NCBI RefSeq assembly: GCF_023091155.1
Contig: NZ_JAHWXK010000001.1
Span: forward strand, 744,001 to 808,000
DNA: 64,000 bases
DNA from: Microbacterium sufflavum
GTDB taxonomy: Bacteria > Actinomycetota > Actinomycetes > Actinomycetales > Microbacteriaceae
Direction of reading: 5' to 3'
The notes under the pieces were generated by a model. That model had not been told where the DNA came from. It searched no databases and was given only the letters and a program-made list of their open reading frames with translations. The position numbers and the translations under genes were made by a program. The first letter of the stretch is position 1, and each line of letters starts with the position of its first letter. Positions 9,247-17,072 of this stretch are shown here, one piece after another.

Positions 9247-10172
9247 CCACGCTCACTCCACCGCGCGCCGACGACCGCGCCGACGACGCCCCGGTCCGCC
9301 CCGCGCGCGAGCGCATCTTCCGGCACCGCGGCTCCGGCGACTTCAGCAAGCCGACCCTCGGCGGGCTGATCGGCCGCTACGCGCTGCTGCTCCTGGTGCT
9401 CTTCCTGGTGATCGGGCCGTTCGTGTGGCAGCTGTCCACGTCGTTCAAGGGTCCGCAGGAGAACATCTACTCGTTCCCGCCGGAGCTGATCCCGCGCGAC
9501 CCCACCCTGCAGAACTACACGCGCGTCGCCGACATCGTGCCGGTGTACCTGTACGCGTGGCACTCCCTGCTCGTCTCGCTCGGCACGGTGCTGAGCAACG
9601 TGATCCTGGCGACCTTCGCGGGCTACGCGCTGGGCTGCATGCGGTTCCGCGGCAAGTGGATCGTGATGGGCATCCTGCTCTCCACCCTGCTGTTCCCCGG
9701 CGAGGTGACCGTGACCAGCAACTTCCTCACCATCCGCGCCCTCGGGCTCGCGGACACGCTGTGGGGCGTGTTCCTGCCCGGAGCGATCAGCGCCATGAAC
9801 GTGCTGCTCGTGGCCACCGCGTGCCGCATGATCCCGAAGGACGTGCTCGACGCGGCGACCGTCGACGGCGCGACCACGTGGCAGCGCATCCGGCACATCG
9901 TGTGGCCCAACATCCGCGGCATGGTGTCGGTCGTCGCGATCTTCGCGTTCATCGGCGCGTGGGACGACTACCTGTGGCCGCTGATCGTGCTCTCCGACCC
10001 CGCGAAGTACACGCTCACGGTCGGCATGGCGTACCTGAACAGCAGCTTCTCGGTCGACCCGCGCCTGATCGCCGCGGGCACCATGATCGCCCTCGTGCCG
10101 ATCATCATCATGTTCTCCTTCACGCAGCGGTTCTTCTTCAAGGGCGTGCAGGAGGGTGCGCTGAAGGGGTGA
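9243..10172 (+). CDS. ABC sugar permease, second subunit (MalG/MsmG type)
   Basis: A 309-residue membrane protein with six predicted helices and the EAA-type loop DVLDAATVDGATTWQRIRHI. It ends with the usual basic KGVQEGALKG tail of MalG-type subunits. Its ATG overlaps the upstream stop (ATGA, 9243-9246), implying translational coupling with its partner. The downstream GH92 gene in turn overlaps its stop. The long basic N-terminus (about 40 residues) before the first helix is usual in actinobacteria. Confidence 0.9.
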   Translation: MTTLTPPRADDRADDAPVRPARERIFRHRGSGDFSKPTLGGLIGRYALLLLVLFLVIGPFVWQLSTSFKGPQENIYSFPPELIPRDPTLQNYTRVADIVPVYLYAWHSLLVSLGTVLSNVILATFAGYALGCMRFRGKWIVMGILLSTLLFPGEVTVTSNFLTIRALGLADTLWGVFLPGAISAMNVLLVATACRMIPKDVLDAATVDGATTWQRIRHIVWPNIRGMVSVVAIFAFIGAWDDYLWPLIVLSDPAKYTLTVGMAYLNSSFSVDPRLIAAGTMIALVPIIIMFSFTQRFFFKGVQEGALKG

Positions 10173-13100
10173 CCGCGGCGCCGCTGACCCCGGCCGCCGG
10201 TCCGGCCGATCCCCCGTCGTCGCGCCCGCACGCCGGGGTGCTGCCCGGCGACGTGTTCGCGTTCGCTTTCGATCCCGCCCTGGGGCCGCAGCGGCTGGAC
10301 GTGCCGGGGCTCTCCGACCTCACCGTCACCCCCGAGACCGTGCTGCACTGGGCGTTCTACGCCGACGGGCCGGACGCGACCCTGGCTCCGCACGCGGCGC
10401 TCGCGGTGACGGTGGACGTGCGAACGGCGGACGGGACCCGGCTGAGCGACCACACCGCCGTCCGCGACCGCTACGACGTGCCGCTCACGCCCGAGGCGCA
10501 GTTCGCCGCCCGCTGGAGCCTCCCGGAGCAGTGGAACGCCGATACGGTCGCGCTCGCCCCTCTGTCGACCGGAGGCGCGGTGCGGGCCACGGTCGAGCTG
10601 GTGCTGGGCGCGCCGTCGCTCACGGGCGCGGAGGGTCTGCCCGCCCGCGCGACCGGATTCGTGCAGGTCCGTGTGGAGGAACGCCGACCGGCGGACCCCG
10701 ACCTGCCGCCGGTCGAGCGCGTCGACACCCGCCGCGGCACGCACTCCGGACCGCGGTTCTCGCGCGGCAACACGATCCCGGCGGTGGCGGTGCCGCACGG
10801 CTTCACGTTCGTCACGCCGGCGACCGACGCCGCAGACGCCCGCTGGCCGTACCGCCCGTTCGTGCACGACGATCCGCAGGGCCGCCGCCTGGAGGCCCTG
10901 CAGTTCTCGCACCAGCCGAGCCCGTGGATCGGTGATCGCTCGGTGCTGCAGCTCATGCCGTTCCTCGGCCGCGCCCGCTCGGAGCGCGCGGCACGGCGAC
11001 GGTGGATCGTGCCGGGCAGCGAACGGGCGCGCCCCCACGAGTACGCCGCCGACCTCGGCGACGGACTGCACGTGGCGATGACCGCGACCTCGCACGCGGC
11101 GGCGTTCCGGGTGGCCGCCGACGACCCCACGGCCACCGTCGGCTTCGTGATCGATCAGCTCACCGACGACGGGCGCCTGACCTGGACCGACGACGGCGAG
11201 TTCGAGGGCTGGATCCCGGAGGGCGCGGAGGACTGGGGCAACGCGCCCCGCTGCTACTTCGCCGGGGCGACGGTCGGCGCGACCGAGGCGCGCGGCCGGC
11301 TCGACGACGACGGGCGCGGGCGCGTCGCCGGGCACCTCGACGGGCGCGGCAGCCTGGAGGTCCGCATCGCGGTGTCGTTCCTGTCGATCGCGCAGGCCCG
11401 GCGCAGCCTCGCCCAGGAGGCTCCGCCGTCCCGATCCTTCGAGGAGCTGCGCGCCGCCGCAGCCGCCGCGTGGGACCGCCTGCTCGGCCGCGTGACCCTC
11501 CCTCCGCTCGACCCGCGGCAGCGGCCGTACCGCGGTCTCGCCGACGAGGAGCATCGCGCCCGGATCGCGGCGGCCCTGCACCGCATGCACCTGTACCCGA
11601 ACACGGCGAGCGAGAACGCGGGCACCACCACCGCGCCCGACCACCGCTTCGCCGACGTGTTCGCGCCGCGCGCGCCGTTCGGGGAGACCGAGACCAGTGC
11701 GCCCGTGGCCGAGGGCGAGCTCGTGGTGAACAACGGCTACTGGGACACCTACCGCACGGAGTGGCCCGCGCTGGCGCTGCTCGACCCCGCCCTGACCGGG
11801 CAGCTGCTGGACGGCCAGCTCGCCCAGTTCCGGCGGGGCGAGTGGATGGCGCGGTGGAGCGCCCCGGGGTACGTCGACAGCATGGTGGGCACGTCGAGCG
11901 ACCAGATCTTCGCCGACGCCGCGCGCTGGGGTGTGGCGTTCGACCGGGAGGCCGCGTTCGAGAGCGGCTGGCGCCACGCGTGCGAGCCGGGGCCGGACGC
12001 CCGTCGCGGCCGCAAGGGCATCGGTCGCGGGCGCTTCACCGGGTACATCTCCTCCGACGTGCCGGAGGGCATGAGCTGGAGCATCGAGAACGCCGTGAGC
12101 GACGCGGCCCTCGGGCGGTTCGCGCGGCAGCTCGCCGATGACGCCGCCACCGCCACGGACGCCGCCCGCTACCGCGCGTTCGCCCGCTACCTCGCCAACC
12201 GCGCCCGGTCGTACCGCACCCTGTTCGATCCCGACTCGGGGTTCTTCCGCGGCCGCGACGCGCACGGGGCGTTCGCGCCCGGCTTCGACCCCCGGGTGTG
12301 GGGTGGCGACAACGTGGAGACCAACGCGTGGGGGATGTCGGTCGGCGCGGTGCACGACGGCCCCGCGCTCGCGGCGCTGTACGGCGGCCCGGCCGGGCTC
12401 GGCCGCCACCTCGACGCGCTGTTCGCCGAGCCGGAGACCGCCGACGAACGCTTCGGCGGCGCCTACGGCGCGGTCATCCACGAGCAGCGGGAGGCCCGCG
12501 CGCTGCGCTCCGGCATGTGCGCGATCTCGAACCAGCCCGCCCACCACATCCCCTTCCTGTATGCGTTCACCGACCGCCCGTGGGCGGGCGCTGCGATCGT
12601 GCACGACCTCGCGGGGCGTCTGTTCGCCGGCGCGCACATCGGGCAGGGCTTCCCCGGCGACGAGGACAACGGCGAGATGAGCGCCTGGTGGCTGTGGGCG
12701 GCGCTGGGCCTGTATCCGCTCGAGCTCGCCTCCGGGCGGCTGCGCATCGGCTCCCCGCTGTTCGACGACGTCCGCGTCGATCGCGGTGACGGGTCGACGC
12801 TGCGGATCCGCGTGCAGCGGAGCGAGCCGGGCGCCCACGTGCTCCGGTCGGCGCTGCTCGACGGCGACCCCCTCCCCACGGCCGACCTGCCCGTGGAACG
12901 ACTGACCGGCGATGCGGTGCTCGACCTGACCTTCACGCTCGACCCCGCGGAGGCGCTGGAGGCCCCGGGGCCCGACGTCGCCGTCGAGCCGTGGCACCCG
13001 GACCTGACCTCGGAGGCGGGCGAGTCGATCGCCTCCCGGGGCCTCGACCACGCGGCGCGACTGTTCGACGACGGCGACCCCGCGGGGACCGACGGCGTGA

Positions 13101-13402
13101 GCCTGCGGCCGGGCGAGTGGGTGGGGTGGCGCTTCCCCGCGGCGCGCGACATCACCGACGTGAGCGTGACCGCGGTCACCGCGACGCCCGCGTCCGGGTG
13201 GCACTGGGAGGTCGAGCGGGCGGACGGCGGGTGGGAGCGGGTGGCCGGGACCCATGCCGAGGCGCTGCGGCCGGATCGCACGACCCCGTTCACCCTGGCC
13301 GCACGGACCGTGACCCCGGCGATCCGCCTGTGCGCGGACGCCGAGGTCACGATCCGTCAGCTCGAGCTGTTCGCCCTCGCGCCGGTCACTTCGTCAGTGT
13401 GA
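10169..13402 (+). CDS. GH92 alpha-mannosidase (exo-alpha-1,2 type), cytoplasmic
   Basis: A 1077-residue enzyme of glycoside hydrolase family 92, calcium-dependent exo-alpha-mannosidases that trim high-mannose glycans. Family signatures are clear: NNGYWDTYRTEWPAL, VETNAWGMSV (usual position of the acid catalyst Glu), SNQPAHHIPFLY, and PGDEDNGEMSAWW containing the general base region. An N-terminal beta domain precedes the (alpha/alpha)6 domain. A C-terminal segment of about 130 residues (from about residue 940) looks like a discoidin/CBM32-like sandwich. There is no signal peptide. The GTG start overlaps the permease stop (GTGA), and the 3' end overlaps the convergent GH18 gene by 17 bases. 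Confidence 0.9.
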   Translation: MTAAPLTPAAGPADPPSSRPHAGVLPGDVFAFAFDPALGPQRLDVPGLSDLTVTPETVLHWAFYADGPDATLAPHAALAVTVDVRTADGTRLSDHTAVRDRYDVPLTPEAQFAARWSLPEQWNADTVALAPLSTGGAVRATVELVLGAPSLTGAEGLPARATGFVQVRVEERRPADPDLPPVERVDTRRGTHSGPRFSRGNTIPAVAVPHGFTFVTPATDAADARWPYRPFVHDDPQGRRLEALQFSHQPSPWIGDRSVLQLMPFLGRARSERAARRRWIVPGSERARPHEYAADLGDGLHVAMTATSHAAAFRVAADDPTATVGFVIDQLTDDGRLTWTDDGEFEGWIPEGAEDWGNAPRCYFAGATVGATEARGRLDDDGRGRVAGHLDGRGSLEVRIAVSFLSIAQARRSLAQEAPPSRSFEELRAAAAAAWDRLLGRVTLPPLDPRQRPYRGLADEEHRARIAAALHRMHLYPNTASENAGTTTAPDHRFADVFAPRAPFGETETSAPVAEGELVVNNGYWDTYRTEWPALALLDPALTGQLLDGQLAQFRRGEWMARWSAPGYVDSMVGTSSDQIFADAARWGVAFDREAAFESGWRHACEPGPDARRGRKGIGRGRFTGYISSDVPEGMSWSIENAVSDAALGRFARQLADDAATATDAARYRAFARYLANRARSYRTLFDPDSGFFRGRDAHGAFAPGFDPRVWGGDNVETNAWGMSVGAVHDGPALAALYGGPAGLGRHLDALFAEPETADERFGGAYGAVIHEQREARALRSGMCAISNQPAHHIPFLYAFTDRPWAGAAIVHDLAGRLFAGAHIGQGFPGDEDNGEMSAWWLWAALGLYPLELASGRLRIGSPLFDDVRVDRGDGSTLRIRVQRSEPGAHVLRSALLDGDPLPTADLPVERLTGDAVLDLTFTLDPAEALEAPGPDVAVEPWHPDLTSEAGESIASRGLDHAARLFDDGDPAGTDGVSLRPGEWVGWRFPAARDITDVSVTAVTATPASGWHWEVERADGGWERVAGTHAEALRPDRTTPFTLAARTVTPAIRLCADAEVTIRQLELFALAPVTSSV

Positions 13403-14591
13403 ACGTCACCTCGGTGCTGTTGCCGGCGACGTCGACCACCTGCAGCGTGTTGGCCCCGAGGACGGCACCGAGCACGCCGGGCTTCAGCACGTCGAGGTCG
13501 CGGGACTCCCCGTTCTCCAGGTCGGTCGGCACGCCGTTCAGCACGATCCGGTCGATGAGCCCCTCGTCGTGCAGCCGGAAGCTCACCCGCTTGTAGCCGT
13601 CGTCCTTCTGCTTGGTGAACTGCGCGCCGCTCTTGAACGTCACGGTGGGCGCGGTCGTGTCGGCCGGAGGCGCCTGGAAGACCGTGGCCTCTCCCTTCAG
13701 CGCCTGCGTGATCCCGGACAGGTAGGCGGACTGGTCGGTCGCCGTGAGGTTGTAGGCGACGTAGACGCCGTACCCGTCGGCGACCGTGCGCTGCGCGAAG
13801 TCTGCCGCGGTGGCGGCGCTCGTGTTCGACAGGTCGATCGCCGCGGCGCCGAGCCGCGCGCGATCGTCCAGGCCCGGCACGGTCGGGGCGTCGTACGTCG
13901 GGTAGTACGGGTTCCAGGCGTGGTCGAGCACCCCGTCGACGTCGAACTGCGTGAAGTCGGTGGTGGTGTACGACGGGCCGATCGCGTAGAGCGTGATGAG
14001 CTTGTCGGGGCCGAGCCGGTCGCGCAGCGCGGTCGCCAGCCACCCGAACGACTGGGTATTGGGCTGCGGTGTGCCGTTGGCGCCGTACTCCGTCCACTCG
14101 TCGTCGAAGTCGATGCCGTCGAGGCCGTACGTGGTCACCGCGTCCGCGAGCTGCGCGGCGAAGGCGTCGGCGGCGGCGAACGAGGTGAAGTTCGCGAACC
14201 CGGCCCCCTGGTGGTTGCCGAGCACGGACAGCAGCACCTTCGTGCCCTGCGCCTGCAGCGGCCGGATCTGGTTCTCCGCATCCTGCAGGGTCTCGGTCAC
14301 CCGCTCGTTCAGGTGCAGGTACGCCTGCTGGCCGTCGTAGTTGATGTTCGCGGCGAAGATCATCGCGAGATCCACGGCGGGGCGACCCGAATCGGCCAGG
14401 GTGTAGTCCGCGACGTTCGCTAAATCGTTCGAGTTGACCTCGACGTAGACCGCCAGCTTCGCCTCGTCGACGGTGGCGTCCGCAGCGGCCGGGCCCGTCG
14501 CGGCGACCGCGGTGAGGGCCACCGCAGCGGCGGAGAGGGCGGCCGTGAAGGCGCGCCGATGGCGGTGACTTCTGGATGAGGACGGATACAT
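13386..14591 (-). CDS. Secreted Endo-H-like GH18 endo-beta-N-acetylglucosaminidase
   Basis: A 401-residue enzyme expected to cut between the two core GlcNAc residues of high-mannose N-glycans outside the cell. The GH18 signature DxxDxDxE is at residues 158-165 (DGIDFDDE, Glu165 the acid). The flanking EWTEYGANGTPQPN closely resembles Streptomyces Endo H. The N-terminus has basic residues, then a hydrophobic stretch ending near AAA (residues 15-37), a Sec signal. After the barrel a beta-sandwich of about 90 residues starts at DTTAPTVTF. The ATG at 14591 has an AAGGAG ribosome site. It is controlled through 14655-14668. Confidence 0.9.
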   Translation of the reverse strand: MYPSSSRSHRHRRAFTAALSAAAVALTAVAATGPAAADATVDEAKLAVYVEVNSNDLANVADYTLADSGRPAVDLAMIFAANINYDGQQAYLHLNERVTETLQDAENQIRPLQAQGTKVLLSVLGNHQGAGFANFTSFAAADAFAAQLADAVTTYGLDGIDFDDEWTEYGANGTPQPNTQSFGWLATALRDRLGPDKLITLYAIGPSYTTTDFTQFDVDGVLDHAWNPYYPTYDAPTVPGLDDRARLGAAAIDLSNTSAATAADFAQRTVADGYGVYVAYNLTATDQSAYLSGITQALKGEATVFQAPPADTTAPTVTFKSGAQFTKQKDDGYKRVSFRLHDEGLIDRIVLNGVPTDLENGESRDLDVLKPGVLGAVLGANTLQVVDVAGNSTEVTFTLTK

Positions 14592-14654
14592 GGGGGTTCG
14601 TCTCCTTCGGCATCGTTGTCGAGCGCGAGCCGCATCGGCGCGACTCGCGGCCGA

Positions 14655-14668
14655 CTATATCGCTTAAG
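14655..14668 (-). promoter_or_regulatory. Operator site 4, overlapping the -10 box of the Endo-H-like gene
   Basis: CTATATCGCTTAAG matches CTANANCGNTTNAG. As at 6850, the minus strand reads into TATAGT (14659 to 14654), a likely -10 hexamer for the GH18 gene. The same operator/-10 overlap at two promoters supports a shared repressor. Confidence 0.65.
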
Positions 14669-14735
14669 TTCTGCGGGTGAAAGAGTGGACGATCCGCCCT
14701 TGGCCTCCGCCGCCGTTCCGCGGGATGCTGGGGGC

Positions 14736-16655
14736 ATGCGTTCGCTCGGCCTGCTGTGGCGGTATCCGGTCATCACCCTCACCGTGCTGGCGTTCGCCCT
14801 GGTGGGCGTGCTGCACGCGGTCGATCAGCAGCAGGTCGGGCGCTGGATCGCGACGGTGTACGTCGCCGCGGTCGTGGTGTGGACCCTGATCGGGATGGTG
14901 CGCGACGTGCTCCGCGGCCACGTCGGCCTCGACATCCTCGCGGTCGTGGCGATGGTCGCGACGCTCGCCGTCGGCGAGTACATCGCGGCGCTCATCATCG
15001 TGCTGATGCTGTCGGGCGGGGAGGCGCTGGAGGACTTCGCCGGCCGCCGCGCCCGCCGCGACCTGTCGGCCCTACTCGACCGGTCGCCACGCATCGCCCA
15101 CGTGCTGCACGACCCCGGCGACGCGCAGTCGGACGAGGCGCACGACGTGCCGGTCGACGAGGTCGCGGTCGGTGATGTGCTGCTGGTGCGTCCGGCCGAG
15201 ATCGTGCCGGTCGACGGCACGCTGCTGACGGCCGAGGGCGAGTTCGACGAGTCCTCGCTCACCGGTGAGAGCCTGCCGGTCTCGCGGCACGCGGGCGAGG
15301 AGGTGCTGTCCGGCGCGATCAACGGCAGCCGGGCGATCCGCCTCCGCGCCCTGCGCACCGGAGCCGACAGCCAGTACCAGCAGATCGTCGCCCTCGTGCA
15401 TCAGGCCGAGTCCTCGCACGCGCCCATCGTCCGTCTCGCCGACCGGTTCGCGATCCCCTTCACGGCCGTCGCGCTCGTCCTGGCCGGCACCGCGTGGGCG
15501 CTGTCGGGCGATGCGACGCGCTTCGCGGAGGTGCTCGTGCTCGCCACCCCGTGCCCGCTGCTGATCGCGGCACCCGTGGCGTTCCTCGGCGGCCTGTCCC
15601 GGGCCGCGAAGTCGGGCGTGATCATGAAGAGCGGGGCCGTGGTCGAGCAGATCGCGCACGTCCGGTCGGCCGCGTTCGACAAGACCGGCACGCTCACGCA
15701 GGGCCGCCCGGAGCTGGTCGACGTGCGACCGGCGCCCGGCTTCGACGCGGACGAGGTGCTGCAGCTCGCCGCCTCGGCCGAGCAGTACTCGTCGCACGTG
15801 CTGGCCGCGGGCATCCGCACCGCCGCCGAGGCGCGGGGGCTGCCCCTCGAGGCGGCCGCGGAGGCGAGCGAGACCGCGACCAACGGCGTCTCCGCGACGA
15901 TCCGGGGCCGCACGGTCGTGGTCGGCAAGCCCGCCTACGTCGCGTCGCTGGCGCCCGACACCGTGCGCGCCGAGCTGGGCACGGGCGAGGCGGCCGCCTA
16001 CGTCGCGGTGGACGGACGCTTCGCCGGAGCGCTCCTGCTCGCCGATGCGGCGCGGCCGGAGGCCGCCGCGGTCGTCTCGTGGCTGCGGCTGCACGAGGTG
16101 GAACGGGTCGCGATGCTCACCGGCGACGTGCGGTCGACGGCCGAGTCGGTGGCGCACCAGCTGGGCATCGAGGAGGTCCACGCCGAACTGCTCCCGCCGG
16201 AGAAGGTGCGGCTCGCGGCCGAGCTCGAACCCCGGCCCGTGCTGATGGTCGGCGACGGCGTCAACGACGCCCCGGTGCTCGCGGCAGCCGACATCGGCAT
16301 CGCGATGGGCGCCAAGGGGGCGACCGCGGCGGGCGACGCGGCCGACGTGGTGATCCTCGTCGACTCGCTCGCGAAGGTCGTCGACGCGGTCGCCATCGGC
16401 CGGCACACCCTGCGCGTCGCGCTCACGGCGATCTGGATCGGCATCGGGTTGAGCGTCGGGCTCATGGTCGTGGCGATGACGGGCCTGATCCCCGCGGTCG
16501 CCGGGGCGCTCGTGCAGGAGCTCGTCGACCTCGCCACGATCCTCTACGCCCTCCGCGCGCTGAGCGGTCCGCCCAGCGGACTGCGCCCCGGTGCCGACGG
16601 CACGGGTGCGGACGCGATCCCTGCGGTCGCCGCGACGCCCGCGCCCGGCCGCTGA
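14736..16655 (+). CDS. P1B-type heavy-metal-transporting ATPase with a TPCP motif
   Basis: A 639-residue P-type ATPase that should pump a metal cation across the membrane. The phosphorylation motif is DKTGT (Asp315), the actuator motif LTGES is at 175-179, and the hinge GDGVNDAPVL is present. The transmembrane metal site reads TPCP (271-274) instead of the CPC of copper and zinc/cadmium pumps, so metal choice cannot be assigned. TPC occurs in some iron/nickel-linked pumps, but no hemerythrin domain is seen. There is no N-terminal metal-binding domain. The ATG at 14736 follows GGGGG. It stands alone beside the GH18 gene. Confidence 0.88.
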   Translation: MRSLGLLWRYPVITLTVLAFALVGVLHAVDQQQVGRWIATVYVAAVVVWTLIGMVRDVLRGHVGLDILAVVAMVATLAVGEYIAALIIVLMLSGGEALEDFAGRRARRDLSALLDRSPRIAHVLHDPGDAQSDEAHDVPVDEVAVGDVLLVRPAEIVPVDGTLLTAEGEFDESSLTGESLPVSRHAGEEVLSGAINGSRAIRLRALRTGADSQYQQIVALVHQAESSHAPIVRLADRFAIPFTAVALVLAGTAWALSGDATRFAEVLVLATPCPLLIAAPVAFLGGLSRAAKSGVIMKSGAVVEQIAHVRSAAFDKTGTLTQGRPELVDVRPAPGFDADEVLQLAASAEQYSSHVLAAGIRTAAEARGLPLEAAAEASETATNGVSATIRGRTVVVGKPAYVASLAPDTVRAELGTGEAAAYVAVDGRFAGALLLADAARPEAAAVVSWLRLHEVERVAMLTGDVRSTAESVAHQLGIEEVHAELLPPEKVRLAAELEPRPVLMVGDGVNDAPVLAAADIGIAMGAKGATAAGDAADVVILVDSLAKVVDAVAIGRHTLRVALTAIWIGIGLSVGLMVVAMTGLIPAVAGALVQELVDLATILYALRALSGPPSGLRPGADGTGADAIPAVAATPAPGR

Positions 16656-16784
16656 CCGGCGCGCTCACCCCTCCTCCACGACGCCGTCCGACGACGGTCA
16701 CCGCACCGATGGGGTCTTCGCGCGCGGGCGCCTGCGGAATACCGTGACACCGTGGATGTCCTGGCAGACACTGGAGGCATGCCC

Positions 16785-17057
16785 GTGAACGACCCGCAGA
16801 TCTGGACGCTGCTCGGCGTCTTCGCCGCCGTGATGCTCGGCGGGATGACCCTCCTGACGACGCAGCTCAGTCGTGTCATCCGCTCCGAGGTCGGTCGCGT
16901 CGAAGGCACCCTCTCCGCCCGCATCGACCGCGTCGAAGGCACCCTCTCGGCCCGCATCGACGGGATCGACGCCCGCCTCGGTCGGATCGAGTCGAAGGTG
17001 GAAGACCTCGACAAGGAGCTCACGAACCTCGCCGTGCGGTTCTGGCGCTCGCAGTGA
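16785..17057 (+). CDS. Small membrane-anchored coiled-coil protein, 90 aa
   Basis: It reads NDPQIWTLLGVF, then one transmembrane helix (about residues 6-25), then a cytoplasmic coiled coil. The coil contains two perfect copies of GRVEGTLSARID/DRVEGTLSARID followed by diverged copies, a heptad-rich repeat. I chose the GTG at 16785 because GGAGG (16773-16777) is seven bases upstream. The ATG at 16779 is only one base from it. Function is unknown; similar short proteins are common in Microbacteriaceae. It is convergent with the isomerase gene, 15 bases apart. Confidence 0.7.
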   Translation: MNDPQIWTLLGVFAAVMLGGMTLLTTQLSRVIRSEVGRVEGTLSARIDRVEGTLSARIDGIDARLGRIESKVEDLDKELTNLAVRFWRSQ

Positions 17058-17072
17058 CGCCCCGCGCCCGGC

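Noticed and set aside
9968..13255. A 1095-codon minus-strand frame opposite GH92.
   Set aside because: Low-complexity composition and no motif; GH92 signatures on the plus strand are unmistakable.
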